Numbered from the stretch's first letter, positions 1 through 13,189 are shown. The stretch is DNA of 64,000 nucleotides from Undaria pinnatifida (GCA_012845835.1 JABAKD010000008.1:13887501-13951500); one strand, 5' to 3'. Notes: generated by a model from the letters alone, not told the origin. Made by a program: numbers and translations.

Positions 1-52
1 TGTCGTGGTTGTTGTTGTGGTTGTTGTTGTTAGTGTTCGTCTTGGGGGTGAG
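1..52. repeat. GTT/GTG-rich simple repeat, unit A
   Basis: Interrupted GTT triplets mark the left side of unit A. The matching tract in B (27,226-27,280) is longer, so it varies in length between copies. Confidence 0.7.
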
Positions 53-2860
53 GAGGGGGGCTTGTGATCACTACCAGGTATTATTGCTTATAACTTACTT
101 CTTATCTGACGGGATAACTTGACAAATTATTATTATTGTTACCTGTTTCAATTTTTTGTTTTTAATGACCTCAAGAAAACAACCACTTAACCACAACGCC
201 GGCAAATCCTCAGATGTACGCGGATTCACATCAGGTTTTCACGTTCGGCGCCTCTACTCCTTTATCCAATTATGACTAAGAAGTGGGCGAAAAAATGTTT
301 GGTCGGAAATGTTTTTGACGATTTCACGACAAAAAAAAAAATCCCCAGCCTTGGAGAAAAAATCTATCCCAAACTTTTAGTATATCCTGCTACCTCTAAA
401 AAACGTAATATGTCTGTGTGAACAACAAATTACCAATACTAGTTGCTGCGCTGTATTTGTTAGGTGTGGCTTGTGCTGCGTATCACAAGCTACGGTGTGC
501 GCGGCTGCGCGGTCTTTTTTTTCTGTACTAGTACACAGCAGAGGTTGTTTTGTTTTACGAATGGGCTTGTGCAGCATCTCTCCAGCTCGTTGTTAAAAGA
601 AAGCGCTAACAAGACGGAACAAGAACAGGTACATGTACACTCTCTGTACATTCCGCTATGTTCAATTGTTTTCGGTTTCTAGATGAAGCTAAACTCTGTC
701 CAAAATGTATCATACTCCCTTCACTACTGCATCCATGTTTGATAGGGTAAACACTACAGTACTTGGAATTGAGGTAACGCCTTCCACGCCCCTTGACAAG
801 CCAACAACCTCCGTTGGACAAGACTGATCAGCTGAGTGACCCCCCTCCCCCCCCGCCTAAAATAGTCATATAGTCTAATAGATGACCTCGGTTGGCGTCG
901 ACGCTGTGGTAACACCTTATATGTACACTGGGATCGGCGTTGGTTGGCAACGACGCTGTAAAACATGCCAATCACTGAGTGAGCTAGACAACCAGGGTAC
1001 CGTTTTTTGTTTGTTGTTTTGTTTTGTTTCGGCGGTCACCATGACGGTTATCGAGTCAGATCATATTGTGCGGGGTGGAGAACCCTAACTCCGCACAAGG
1101 GTAACGATCGCATCACGTAGTGTGAATATGGTAAGGCACCCACGAGGCAGTTACATAGTTGTTGGTACCCATTGCTGTCTCTGGAGTGGCCACAGGAGAA
1201 AACAAAGTAACTCATTGGCGCTGTCATTCATAAAGAAGGCGCACACGGTGCCGAATTCAATCTTACGAGCGGTTATTGGAAGGATTTGAACAGTTCGCCC
1301 TTCATGCGACTCGCCGGACGCCCCACAGCGCTACGCGCTTGGTACAAGCAATGTCTGGGCCTGGTTGGTGAAAACCCAACGAGCTCCGTCCCAGCATAGT
1401 AGGGATTCGAGGGTCTATGGTCATACGACTACGGCCATGCAAAAACTGAGTACACCCCCCCACCCGGATGGTCCTCGCTGCAACAACAAAAAGTATGATC
1501 GCACATCAGTTCCAAGTAGTTAGTCAATCTTCCCTAAACGCCGTTCGATGCAATTATGAAGGGCGTTTGACAGCTGAGCCTTACTGGCACTCACTGCAAG
1601 AATTCGGAAACAAACCAGACCTCAGACATAAACCCCGAGAAATCCACGTCCATGGCTCGACGGGAAACACACCGACCCCCCCCCGACACCTTAGTACCCC
1701 ACGCTATATATACACTATACCTCTTAGTTCACCGTCTAGAAGCCAAAAATGTAGCGAGAAAAACGACCCAGAGAATCCGTTCCGCCCGCGTCACCCACGC
1801 GCGATAAAACCAACCGTGGCTTCTGGTGGCTAGTGGAGGGAGGTGAAGAGATATAGTCCCGAGCGCTGTGGAACAAACGTTTTGCGATTACACTCAAAAT
1901 GCCCCCCGGCCGATACTACGGCGACGCAGCTCTTGGGCAGGACAGAGCAACTGGTACGCAAGATTTAGTTTTGTTCGGTATGCTCTGCGTCGACATATCT
2001 TCGAAACGCGGCAAATGAGACACATGCTTCCAGATGACGCTCTTTGGGGAGACGGTTTTTCGAGAGCTGCACACAAGAAAAACACATCATTTCCAAGTCG
2101 TTTGTCCCCAAAAACCCCAGGTGAGCGTCAATGGCTTACCTTTTGCGGAAATTGTCTGTAAGTGCTACGTGGTACACTAAACCGATAATCGAGATTCGGG
2201 TTGCGAAGCGAGGGTTTTACTCTGAACAACGCTTTGCTATACCTTCTGCAGATTGAACCGAGACTTGCACTGCGCAGAGGAAGGCAGGTAAGGTGACGTC
2301 GGCGAGGGGTGTTTTCGCGGGTAGTTTTCCGGTGCATTCGAGCACCGTGCCGGGGCCAGCGATGTGCACAGCAATATTCTTCTGTTAAGACACATGAGCC
2401 ATGTCCCACGGTGGAGGCGAACCAGTTTGTTTTAGAGGCCACCCTCTCCCTTGTTGAGAAGCTCTAAAACTGCCCTCCACAAAACCAAACAACAGATATT
2501 TTGGGAGTGAAAAACGAGCCATGCCCGCTGAAGTAGGAGTCCCATGGGGCCTATAGGTGTACAACGAAAAGTTTTCCCAAAACTAATAAGAAAATTCCCC
2601 GACGATTTTGGGTCAAGAAGCGGGGTAAGTGAGGAGCCTTGTCGCCCAGAAAACGGTTTTTACATCCAAAAAGTGGTGTACCCTTCGTATTTCCTCTGAT
2701 ACCGTGTAGCAGGAGTCTTTCGGTCGGTGAACATCGACAATTTCACTTTCAATTTGCGAGGTAGTTTATTAGTACTATATATACGTTCGCATCAAGGCTC
2801 CCACCTCGTGTGCGCGTCGGCGTCAACAACTGCTTGCTGGGGCCACATACGTATTTCACA
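32..2860. other. Non-coding left part of unit A
   Basis: No convincing gene is visible. Open frames here are short and disagree with one another, although the stretch is well conserved in B (27.3-30.7 kb) and recognisable in degenerate form in C. It contains a copy of the GACGATTTTGGGTC-type dispersed repeat at about 2,400-2,640. A frame of about 97 codons at 1,868-2,161 is intact in both A and B, but its first codon is not ATG and the homologous stretch of C is broken, so it is not called as a gene. Confidence 0.5.
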
Positions 2861-3059
2861 CCTCAAGCAGTAGTATGTTGCAGACAATGATTGATCAACC
2901 GATTACTTCCCCGGTGTGAGCCAGTGGTAGACCTCGCACTAGCCACAACCACTCGCCCTGGTAAGGAGCAAGGCCGATGTCCGCGAGATCGAATGCCCCA
3001 ATTATTACCACGAGGTGTGTAGCAGAGATTTTCCTGTTGTGCAAAAATTGAGCGGGGTG

Positions 3060-3950
3060 GGGGAGGCATTTGGCGATCATAGTTGGGTAGTTATTTTTCG
3101 CTGGGCAGGGGGGCACGGACGGGCGGGGTATGATTCTTGGCTGTAATTGGTTTGTGCCGGTGGACGGGGGGGCGGGTTGGCGTTACTGTAGTTGTTCATT
3201 GCCTGGGGGCGGTGGGGGGGGGGCAGTCGAGGGGGAGGGGGGAGGTACATGACGTTGGTTGGTTCGTGCTTGGGAGGGGTCAGGGTACATGGCGCAAGTT
3301 AGCATGTGCCGGAGGCTGATGTGGGGAGGCAGGGTGGCGGATAGGTCGTTGGTTTGCAGTTAACATTGTGGAGGGTGAGGGGGGTGGGATAAGGCGCTCG
3401 ACGTTAGATATTCTGCACCGGGGGTAGGAGAGGTATTGGGCGCTAGTCGGTGTGCGCTTGGGGAGGGGGAGGGGGGGGAATGCGTACGCTCATTTATTGC
3501 TTGCCTTAGTTATTTGACCGTTGACCACTCATCCCTTTCGAGACGGAGCACACCGGGGGTGTATTTGGTGCTAGTTGGCTTGTGCTTTGGGGGGTGGGGG
3601 GGTAGGGTACTTGGCGCTAGCTGGCTTGTTTCGGGGAGGGGGGTTAAGATTTTTGTGGTAGATCGGTATGTCGCGGGGGGACGGGGAGGGGTGGGGCAGG
3701 GGGGGTCGTTAGCAGTTAGTGCTTGAGGGGGGGGGGGGCACTTGGTGGTTTTTGGCTTGTGCCGGAGGACGGGGACGGGGTGAGTAAGCTACCAATCGTT
3801 AGGTGGATTTGGTTACGAAGAAGAGGGGTGATCGACGTTAGCTAGTTCGTGCTTGGGAAGGGGCAGGAGGGGAGAGCAGAATAATTTCGGTGGTTGGCTT
3901 GGCTTGAGTCGGGGGTGGGGGTAGGGCGCTTAGTGTTGGTTTGTGCTTGT
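3060..3950. repeat. G-rich degenerate minisatellite, unit A
   Basis: These are degenerate repeats of roughly 50-70 bp built on GGCGCTAGTTGGCTTGTG followed by a run of G and GGGGTAGGG. The + strand is extremely G-rich, with dozens of runs of three to eight G. The B counterpart is 30,909-31,800 and differs mainly in G-run lengths. It has clear G-quadruplex potential. No gene is seen inside it. Confidence 0.8.
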
Positions 3951-4167
3951 ATCAAAGCCTGATTGGGATATTATTTGTGGTTTGTGAAACCGTAACGCAT
4001 GTGAGGAGATGCGGCGGAACCAGGTTTGGTTCCCCGAGAAATTATAACAAAATTGTATGTGGCCTCCAATCTCTCATGATTGGGGTCACCACGTGGCTGG
4101 GGAGGAAAAGCACCTCAGCCGCACTTCGAAACTCCACTTCGAAACTCTACTCTACTTCTCTTCTCAG

Positions 4168-4287
4168 CCCGATGGCTCTCCGAATTACGTGACTTCTGTC
4201 TCCGTGAGTGAGCCAGCCATGGACCTACCACCCGTGTACGTGGATGGTCAAATACTTAAAGCGTTTGACCCTGAAGACCCGTTTTAA
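4168..4287 (+). CDS. Candidate terminal exon, unknown protein (unit A)
   Basis: This is a 39-codon segment following a strong 3' splice-site-like stretch: a pyrimidine-rich run (CTACTTCTCTTCTCAG) ends at 4,167 and the frame then reads PDGSPNYVTSVSV and on to a TAA at 4,285-4,287, with GQILKAFDPEDPF at the C-terminus. The composition looks like protein. No upstream exon could be tied to it; the 1 kb before it is the G-rich minisatellite, so the gene may be a relic or have a distant first exon. In unit B a 4-bp change creates a stop ten codons before the A stop. The family is not recognised. It could also be chance, since only 120 bp are involved. Confidence 0.35.
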   Translation, partial: PDGSPNYVTSVSVSEPAMDLPPVYVDGQILKAFDPEDPF

Positions 4288-5019
4288 AACGTGTTGATGT
4301 TATTTCGTCTCTGTTCTACGAAAAACGTGTAAAAATCTGGTTCCAGTCCCCCCGGGTGCGTCGTACTTACCACACCGCCACCATTCTAACGACGGATTTG
4401 GACGGTTCTGCTCTTGGCATTTATTTGCGATCAGCAGTTCGCGTTCGATTTTAATATGTCTGCAAAAACTTGATGTTTTTTAATCAAGGTATAGAAACAT
4501 ATACCTTGAAGATCGTTTTGCTCCAGTAGATTGTGGTCAACCAACCAACAAACACACTGCTGTACTGTGTTAAGACACGGAGCGGCAAACGATTCCTCTC
4601 GTCCATGCAAGCCGACCGTGCTTTTGGCGTACCCCCCAGAAAAACGAACAGTTAACTTCTAGTGAAAAATAAACATATATAAAATCATTCCTTGAATATA
4701 GAGCCATTCCTTGGTGTCATGGACTTTGGTCCGGAGTTTTTTGTCTCGGCCTAAGTATGCGATTCGCGGAACTGGAATTCTCGGTCGAATATGGCTTGGT
4801 TCGAGCGCCGCCTTCGGGGGGCGGCTCCAACGCCCCTCGCCCTGCCGTGTCCGTTCCGCGCATCGACGTGAACGCGGACGGGCGCCGAGCGAGACGAGCG
4901 AGTGTCGAGGAGGAATTTTGGAAAAATTGTTGAATCTTAATGGCTGCAACGCCTGAATGATTTACAAAATTGGCATCATTTCCAAACGGTACGTGATAAT
5001 GTTTGGAATTTGGCGTACC

Positions 5020-5704
5020 GGGTGAGAACAGCAGTAGTATGTACGACGAGCATGAACGCCAACTGACGGCATCGGTAAACACACAACATCAGGTGCATGC
5101 AGCAGCAGTAGCCGAAGGGCGAAACTTCTAGCACATACTGCAGCAACTAGAAGCAACCAGAACCACAGCAGATAGCTCAAAGTGCAGTACGAGTGCAGTT
5201 GGCAAGTTTAGTCGTACACGCATCACTCTGTCCAATAGTCTATATATAACAGCATCTCAAGCAGGTAGAAGAGCCGTCTCTTCGGCCTTTGGCCTTGGCT
5301 TTAGCACGGCCGCTGACACTCCAGGCAGCCTCTGCTGTAGGCATGAACGAGTGCGGTTGATTCGCAGCAAACTATCCCGCTGTGCTCGCCTCTATGTGGC
5401 CATTGTCCATGCCATTTCATGTCACCTCCCTTCTGTTTTGAGCTCGTCGTCGTGCCGTCGAGGTACGAGGAAACCCGTACGTACTGGGTGAGAACAGCAG
5501 TATGTACGACGAGCATGAACGCCAACTGACAACATTGGCAAACACACAACATCAGGTGCAGCAGCAGTAGCCGAAGGGCGAAACTTCTAGCACATACAGC
5601 AGCAACTAGTAGCAACCAGAACCACAGCAGATAGCTCAAAGTGCAGTACGAGTGCCGTTGGCAAGTTTAGTCGTACACGCATCACTCTGTCCAATATATA
5701 ACAA
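5020..5704. repeat. Direct repeats of about 225 bp, period 466 bp
   Basis: The stretch 5,020-5,250 (from GGGTGAGAACAGCAG to ACTCTGTCCAATA) recurs at 5,485-5,704 with small indels. The 235 bp between the copies are unrelated. The repeats flank a spacer like the ends of a small retroelement, but no primer-binding site or polypurine tract was recognised. Confidence 0.8.
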
Positions 5705-6719
5705 CCGTTTTATGTTCATATTGATGGAGAAAAAAATACCAGGTCGTATTACATTTATTTCCTGTAAGAACGATACGTCGTACGAGCGGACGTTCTGATT
5801 CTGGTGCCGTGAGACCATCGAGCACACCGCATGTTTTACCCAAACAAGAGCCAACAAGAGGCAGCGCACAGGGGCCCCCAACACAAAGACACGTGACAAC
5901 CACGGCCAGCTGTCGGTCGCGTAATTGTCCGGTGGTCCGTGCTTCGGTGGGTGTATCGGAAGTCGTTCGTAGTACTGCTGTAGATCGTCGAAAAACCACG
6001 TGGCATCGTGCTGGTGGCAAGACTCGCCAGTAGACCCCCCAAAATTTATTTACCTTTTCTTTTTCTTGGCCCCATGCACCCATTTATTTCCTTTCCTTTC
6101 TCTTCTTTGTTTGTTTCTTTTTGCCAATTGACTTGCGTCTGTTGTGCGCATGCGTAGTGATAGATACCACGTGTAATATATACGTGGTAGTCTTTCTTGG
6201 TTGGCAAGCGGTATAGTCGGTTTTCCCAGGCGCGAGTAATGAGACGTATGCACCGGTATGGACCTGGCACATCGTAGACTGACTCCCGATTTCACTTTTA
6301 TATGTTTCTGGTGGAGGCATGAATTGCATCAGCTGTGATTTATGCGTGTACCACCTTTGGTTTGTGTTTTTCCCCTAGGGTATTCCTCAGCTCCAGAATG
6401 ACTGGAGCCTGTCCTGTGACCACGGACTTGATTATGCGAGTTAATGTGAGAACGACAACAACAACAACAACTGAAATATTGCCTGTTTCTTGACCTTTCA
6501 GCTGCTTCCTGCAAACTTGGTTTTTCTGCCAACCCGATTTTGAACTTCTTCGCAATTTTTTCTTCCTTTTTGTCTAGTAAGTTGAACTTCCTACTGCCGC
6601 TAATTGCCGCCTGACAGCTGTGCATTAGTTGCGGAACGGTCCAGCTTTAGCTTTTCTTTGATTCGCACCATTTGTTTTGTACTTGACGAAGCTTCAGCGG
6701 CTGAGATCTGGGCTTGGCT

Positions 6720-6875
6720 CATCAGCTCGACACCGCCCAGCACCCCATCGCAGCGCTATAGCTTACAGCAACGAAGCGCCGTGCAGTGCCCTGCGATGCC
6801 CTGCGGCTCAGCTCAGCAGCGCACCGCTAGCTCAGCAGAGCGACGCGCTATGCTCTGCCGTGCTCTGCCATCGCG
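6720..6875. repeat. GC-rich degenerate pentamer repeat (CAGCN type)
   Basis: This is a run of loosely repeated 5-mers and 10-mers (CAGCG, CTCAGCAG, TGCTCTGCCG). It resembles 58,780-58,870 and, in the opposite sense, 61,440-61,620. It is simple-sequence DNA; frames through it are not genes. Confidence 0.6.
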
Positions 6876-7034
6876 GTCGTTCGTTATTCATGATATCTAA
6901 AACTCCGCGTACGCTGATATTTAGGTATTTGGCGCTTTATTCTATACATATCGCGTCAACCATCGTAATATCATACAATATGGGGGAGGGAATGTAATCT
7001 CTATGGAAATATCCTATTTTTTCTTAATCATTTG

Positions 7035-7173
7035 TCAGCCGGCCGCCCCGGTGGTCTATTAATAATAGTGGTGTTACCCTCGAATACTACTAACGTTTGG
7101 TTGTCCTTGAGTTCGACACCCACCACGATGAGATTTGACTTTATTTGCAAAAATAATGCAAAAAAAAAAACAG
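7035..7173 (+). mobile_element. tRNA-derived SINE-like element (7.03 kb)
   Basis: A tRNA-like head starts with CCGGCCGCCCCGGTGG, continues with TTACCCTCGA and a B-box-like GAGTTCGACACCC at about 7,107-7,119, and ends in an A-rich tail (A10 at about 7,160-7,170). The same head layout occurs at 25,997 (+) and 63,150 (-). It lies inside the segment present only in unit A. The A box is degenerate here, so Pol III transcription is unlikely now. Confidence 0.45.
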
Positions 7174-8205
7174 GCATCAATCAACTGCTGAGAGCGCCTA
7201 GCAGCGTGGGTTGGTTCGACGCGAGTCGACGAGGGAAGAAAATGCTGGATTCTCCTGGCGGTAAAAATGAAAGCACGTGCCGAAGTGGGGAGGGAGGAGG
7301 AGGGCCCGCTATTGACCCCGGATCTGAGTTACTACTGGGAGGGAGCGCGAGGAGAGTGGTGCGGGGATAATATATGGGATGAAGAAAAAAAATGTTGCAA
7401 AGGTATATTATTATTACTACCAGTAAATAATATGTCAGTCTCTAGGAAATACGCACGGCACTATCAGCAGTCGTCATGGTAGAGACACTCCGGATATTAT
7501 GCATTGAGGGGACGCGTCCAATTTCGACAACGTGAAAGCCCCCACGAAGAAAAGACAGCAGACACACATATCCCGCCTTCCCGAGAAAAAACAGAGAAGA
7601 AGCGCTACGCCAACCTCCCGTACGAGCAAAGCCACCCCCCCACCAATCTTAGACAACGCCGCCTCAACGAGAGATCGCCCTCCTCTTCTACGTTTTCCTC
7701 CTCGCCCGCGACCACGCAGACCAATCAATGCGACAGCCTTCACGTAACAAACAAAGCAATCTTCTTCCAAAACCTCGCCGGCTGACATGTCCTCATGTCG
7801 ACGTTTGATGCAAAACCGACTTTGCATCCTGTCGACTTCGAACCTCCATTCATTGTCACGGGGACAGCAGTGCAGTCTCTTCATTAATGCCAAGGCCTCT
7901 TTTGTTTCGCCTAGAGGCGACGCAGGTTCTCAATATTACTCTTTTCGGTATTTTTGTTTGATAGACGCCAACTTTTACTTGACGGCGCATTTAATAGTTT
8001 GTTCCGCCTATCCTTGCCTTCTTTATTGTATAATATTATGTTTTTTCTTTTGTCAAAGCATGACTTTCAGAATCCCATGTTCGTATGAAACTCTTGGCAT
8101 TACTTTAAAGTTCAATGCATGCCAAATCGGACAGCTACACCTTAAGTGGTCGAAGTGCTGCCCTGCCCTACCCGAAGCATGGGCGCCGCGGAGCCCTTGT
8201 ATACG

Positions 8206-10530
8206 TCTATAATCGATTTGCCCCAAAACTCCGTGATTTTGGCCAGGCTTGGATCGTTTTCTTCATTGTTTGTGAGTGTTTCTCTAACTAAAATAATACC
8301 AGGTACTTCGTACTATGTGAATTTGAACTGAGATTTTTTCATTTATAATTTGTTTTCCTCAAGCTCAGCAGATCGATAAATTCTTTTAATTTTCTGTTGT
8401 TCTTGCAGCAGCCACGATCATAGTTATTTCTCGTTTACTTAAACTACTGCTGTGTTGTAGTTATTAAATTGTCTTGTGCAAACATAAAGCGTTCTTACTA
8501 TACTGGAACTTTTCGTTGCCCTGGATGAATACCGTGTGCAGCTGCTAGCTGCAGTGCTCGCAGAGTATTGTAACAGTAGTGGTTATCTAGGATCGGAATG
8601 GCAAACACGCCGGATATACTACACGCAATACTATACAAAGTGCAAGGTAAGGTATTTAGTCTATTGCATTTTAATGAAACGCACCCCATCCGAGAGGAGA
8701 GGTATTATAGGTGTGTCGTGCGCACATTATTACTTGATTAGACTACACACCCTGCTCGTAGAGATCAAGGAAAAAGGTGCATTTTGAGAGAAATATCATG
8801 TAGCTTTGGACTGAAACATAGAGACCGTTATAATGTTGGTATGTAATTCTAAACCGTTATTATATTCATGCCCATATAGGTACCGAAAACACCATTGGCT
8901 GGAGTCGAGGCACAGCAGCAACACAGCAGCACGCAGCACAGCATGGATTCCAAACGCAATGCAGAACCTTGCCGCATGGCACAGTAGAGATCACAAGTCC
9001 CCTTCTTCCCCCTCTCATCGATGGCGATGTCCACATGTGTCCGTATTCTACTTAGCTACCAGTACACGACGGTACTCGTAGACAAGACAGCGAGCTCTCG
9101 TATCGAACGTTATATCATCGCCCCCCTTCTAAAAAAAAAGGGCAAAAAATCTAGTACCGACGGAAGGACCTATCGTTTTGAACACGTTGTGGACATGATC
9201 ACGCCGCGTTTGTGAACGTTCTTCACATTCACGCGTGACACCGCATCACAACATCCCAGCACCTCGTCGTGTCATCGGCACCAGCAGTAGCAGAGAAGTA
9301 GCAGCAAGGCAGTGGCAGCAGTACTAGCAGTAGGCACCTAGTTCGATCCCCGCCAAGGCCTGGCTCTATCTCAGACTCCAGGTGCGCCAAGCAAGTTCTT
9401 CGGCCACGTTCGTACAACGTCGGGGGGGCGAATACTGGTACTGGTACGAGATTTCGGCGGTGAGAAATGAACGACCCCCCGATTCGCACCTTCGTATAAT
9501 AATACTCGTATCAACAGTCATAGCTCGAGTGTTCGAGTCGTAGCGCATCCGATCACAATTAGGAGATGGGTGACTTTTTTCCAGTCGACAGCAGAGCGAG
9601 AGGCTATGCCGTACACCACTCCTCCGTCTCCCCTTCGCGTCGACACGTGTGATCCTTGCTGATATGCGTCTGGCCGCAGCGTGTAGCCAGACGAGGCGTG
9701 GTGTAGCGGTAGCCGGCTGGCTGCTCTTTTGTAGAATGTGTACGACTCGCACGATGCGCATCGGGCGTAGCTTTGAAAACAACGAACACATTTTGCAGCT
9801 GTATTTCGTCGGTCTCAACTGAGCACTGCAGCACATGGATGGGGTGCAGACGAACCCCGTACAGCACGTGTCGCTCGCACCTCAACCGGCCAGCTGGATG
9901 ACGTAGTCTCTAGACATTCTGTGCTTGCTGTCGCCGTGTTGTGGTTGTGTTGTCTGAGTGTGTGCCGACCGGTGCCGCTTTCTCCGTTCGATCGAGCAGA
10001 TGGAAACATGAAAACGATCCGATGAACATTGCCCCTGTGCAATCTGTACACGTATACGCTCTAGAGGCTGCCCGGAAAGTTTGCTAAATAACTTATCATA
10101 CGCACTCTCTTCAATTGGTCGGGAGCGTGTGTCTGACGAGTCGTGCGCTGCGTTTTTCTGTGCTGTCTCCACCAGCGCCGGTGTAGTGAATAGTTGTGCC
10201 CCGTGTTGTATCACTACAGTACTTGTACATACTGTGCGTGTGATACATGAGGTGAGGTTGATAATCCTGAGAGCCAATAGCACACTCTGTAGACTATAGA
10301 CAGACCCACTCCAGATGGTACACATTATTACTGGCAGCATGATTTTTAGTGAAATATCGCAGCATCAGTAGCTAAGCATCAGCCGCCGACTTTTAACCAG
10401 AGCGTGTGGTCGAAATAGCGCAGCTGATATTTTTCTAGCGCTCGCCCGCAATAAAACCGTACGTTTGATACCACAACAATGCTTGCCGCCCCCCGATTCT
10501 GCCACCTGGCTGTGCTTTGGCTTTGCTTGC
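8206..10530. other. Gene-poor stretch before the V-rich gene, unit A
   Basis: The stretch is conserved in B (32.56-34.86 kb) with many 1-6 bp indels, which argues against extensive coding. It contains A-box-like and B-box-like words (TAGCAGAGAAG at 9,288 and AGTTCGATCCC at about 9,340) but no tRNA fold. The minus-strand frame at 9,882-10,340 reads PIEESAYDKLFSKLSG in the middle and could be an exon. In B it is fused to a longer frame by a 2-bp length difference, so the frame is not conserved as a whole. Confidence 0.4.
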
Positions 10531-10548
10531 AGAGAGCAAGCGACAAAT

Positions 10549-11760
10549 ATGCCTCCACACGGGATTCACAGCACGGGAGGGCCCCTCCAGCCCCCTCAGT
10601 CCACATCACGGCAAGCATCAGCACCCGCGACATCCGTGCCCGCCACCGCCGACTGGGTCAGCGGCGCTAAAAACCAGCCAGCGCTAAGGCGCCTAAAGAA
10701 GAAACAGAAAGAGCGGGCGCGCCGACAGCGCCGAGGGGAGGCGAGGCGTTGCATGACAAACGACGGCCACGTGGTAGATGGTGTTCCAGATGACATCTCC
10801 GCGGATACCACGGCCCAGGTCGCTGATCCTGTAGCCACTCGATGTTGTACGGAATACGTGGGTTCCAGCAAGCAGGTAGTGGTGGGTGGGGCTCGAGATG
10901 AGCCTTCCGCAGACAAAAAGATCCAAGCCACTCAACCCGCGGCTTCTTGTCGTGCGGAACACGTAGATTCCAACAATCGGGCTGTGGCGGTAGCGGTGGC
11001 GGCGGCTGCCGAACACAAACAGGTGGTGGTGGGTGGGGCTCAAGCCGAGTCTTTCGCAGACAACAAGCCCCCACAGGCCATTCACCCCGCGGCTACTCGC
11101 CGTACGGACGACGTCAGCCCGAGCAAGCAGGTGGCGGCGGTAGCGGTGGTGGCAGCTGCCGATCACACGGAGGCGAAGGATGAAGTTCAACACGAAGCTT
11201 CCGGAGAGAATACGGACCAGGCCGCTCAACCATCCACCACTCTCGAGGAAGACTTGGGTTCCTGTAGCCAGGTGGCGGCGGTGGTGGTGGAGGTGGGGGT
11301 GGGCGTGGGAGTGGAGGTGAAGGTGGGGGCGGTGGGGGCGGAGGTGGAGGTAGCGGGGCCGTCATCGCCATCTGCACCGGCAATACCAACGGTGAACGAC
11401 ATCGCCGCGGATCAGAAGGCCCTCGCGCGAGCACGGCTCGGTAGCCTTCTCCTCGTGCTGATCAACAAGTTTAGGATGTCGAAGGCGGCCAGAGAGCGGC
11501 TCAAAGACACGCAAAACGTCGCAACGAAAGCCGTGGAAGAAGCGAGTGATCAAAGTAGCTCAGAAAAATCGGCGGCGGACCTGGCGGAGGTTTTGACGGC
11601 GAAGGCGAAGGCGGAGGGTTTGGAGCCGGCGGTGGCGGCCCGAGCGTTTGCCGAAGAGTGTGCCCAACGCGTTGCGGAAAGAGAACGCCTCGAAGAGAGG
11701 ATTCGCATAGACGTGATTAAGGAAGTTGACGACAGGGCCGAGGAGCTCTCTATTAAGAAG
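10549..11760 (+). CDS. V/A-rich basic-helical protein, exon 1 (unit A)
   Basis: Unknown family. The open frame begins earlier, but the first in-frame ATG is at 10,549 (MPPHGIHS), just after a splice-acceptor-like TTTGGCTTTGCTTGCAG ending at 10,532; a 5'-UTR intron is possible. The 404 residues show: a basic stretch resembling a nuclear localisation signal at 45-68 (LRRLKKKQKERARRQRR); four loose repeats of about 45 residues at 83-270, each with a Val/Ala run (KQVVVGG, AVAVAVAAAA) and a Cys or Arg-rich segment, ending in a VGVGVEVKVG run; and a charged helical C-terminal region, 285-404. A donor (AAG/GTGTGG) follows codon 404 in phase 0 and matches the acceptor at 13,322. Without splicing the frame stops 14 codons later. 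Unit B has the same length with no indel, while the non-coding flanks have many indels, which supports coding. Confidence 0.6.
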
Positions 11761-12305
11761 GTGTGGCCTGTGCCTTTGTGCGTCTGTCGAATGGGTTTCT
11801 AAATAGGAATCTAGTATGGAATGGATTGAAGAATCGATTCTTCGATTTTCGAGCAATGACGGTGAGGTACAGAAAACAAATACTCTTCATTCTCACGCTC
11901 TCCGTAGGATAATGCTCGCCGCTCTTTAGGACTACCCGCATCCCATTTTGCATATTTCGATTTCCTCACACACCACCGCGGCTTGGTTATAAGGAGCCTG
12001 TCCACGGGTCCTGCTCTCATGCCATATAGCAGCAGCACCAGCTGGGGGGAGCGCGGGAAATGCCCATGCATTCGATCGGTTGTTTCCGAAAGAGCAAGCC
12101 CCTAATAGTGAGAAATGTCACTCGAAAAAACTTGTGTACATTTGTGTGCCATGTTGTCTTTCTCCTTCCTCGAAAATATTGGCCAACTTCGTCTAACCTA
12201 CCGGCGAGAGTCGATTCGATCATCTTTTCGATATACTCGGTTCGAGAATAGGTGAAAATTTGCTCAAGCTTGATTCGGAATGTTACAACTGATTGATGAC
12301 CCTGG

Positions 12306-12594
12306 TCAAGGCGTTTCCTGAATTTCTCTTGTGCAGAGCTTGCTCCGGTAGACGGTGAAGAAAGCGTAGTTTTCGTCTAACCGTTTTTTTTCCTGCTGAA
12401 AAACATTGTTGTAAAATCCCCCTCGCTTCTCGACGTTGCGTCTCACCCAGCATATCATGTTGTCTGTGTTCCTTTCCAGGCTCTCGAGACCAGCGCGGCT
12501 GGCATTCATGACACCTCGTTTTTGGTTTGCTCGATTGTAGCAAGCACTCCCCGGCAGGGTGCTCATGTACTTCTTATACCTGGGGTTATTCCTA
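12306..12594 (-). CDS. Candidate minus-strand exon nested in the intron (unit A)
   Basis: On the minus strand a T12-containing tract followed by CGCCCGTGTTAG (acceptor-like, ending at about 12,595) leads into an open frame reading NNPRYKKYMSTLPGSACY and on through a charged region (MICWVRRNVEKRGG, FFTVYRSKLCTREIQE) to a stop near 12,306. The family is not recognised. Further minus-strand pieces upstream look similar: a frame with AWLCFQDRDAAYYYANLGV at about 12,630-12,690, and one with YGCFKHVAADTVKKHYEKR after TTTTTTCAG at about 12,850-12,945. Together they could form a small multi-exon gene on the opposite strand, inside the intron proposed for the + strand gene. A/B differences in this segment are not biased to synonymous sites. 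Confidence 0.3.
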
Positions 12595-13189
12595 ACACGG
12601 GCGAAAAAAAAAAAATTATTCGTGACACTCCTAAATTGGCGTAATAGTATGCTGCGTCACGATCTTGAAAACATAACCACGCCTTTTTTGTCACCAATTG
12701 TGACATCTTGATTTTTTTTTTGCTTTTTCTAAACCCTTTTCGTTGTCGCGATACTACGAATTTCGAGAACATACATCTCAATTTTTGTTCGCTAACCTTG
12801 TTAGTGACATTGTTGTGTTTGTTCGTTAATAACTAGGCCCCCGGTACCGTTTTTCGTAGTGTTTCTTCACAGTATCAGCAGCGACGTGTTTGAAACAACC
12901 GTACATTTCGTGTACGTATGATATCTCACGATGAAACACTGAAAAAACAAGAACGATCAAATGCCTCTTACTTTTGCATTGGTGCATGACTGACCTTTCG
13001 ATGCCCACCTCAACAAAGCTGTCGACCCCTGTAACCCGTCAAGTTGTTTGGACTGCCCTCCGATATCGTTCAGAGTACAACCTGAGAAATTTATGCTGTA
13101 GCTGCGAGAAACATCGCAGCCGGAGAGATGTATCGTAGAGCTTCAGCACTTTTAACAGTAGCCCGCCAGGCAAAGAAACACACGAATGC

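Larger units (their letters stand above)
4680..8205. other. 3.5 kb segment present in unit A, absent from unit B
   Basis: Unit B passes directly from the sequence matching 4,660-4,680 to the sequence matching about 8,210 (at 32,530-32,560). Both break points lie in AT-rich TATAA-type sequence, so microhomology-mediated deletion in B is as likely as insertion in A. The segment holds a direct duplication (5.02-5.70 kb), a GCA-rich degenerate repeat (6.72-6.87 kb) and a tRNA-derived SINE-like element (7.03-7.17 kb). No transposase-like reading frame was found. Frames of 93-141 codons at 7.47-8.21 kb lie on both strands and look accidental. Confidence 0.75.
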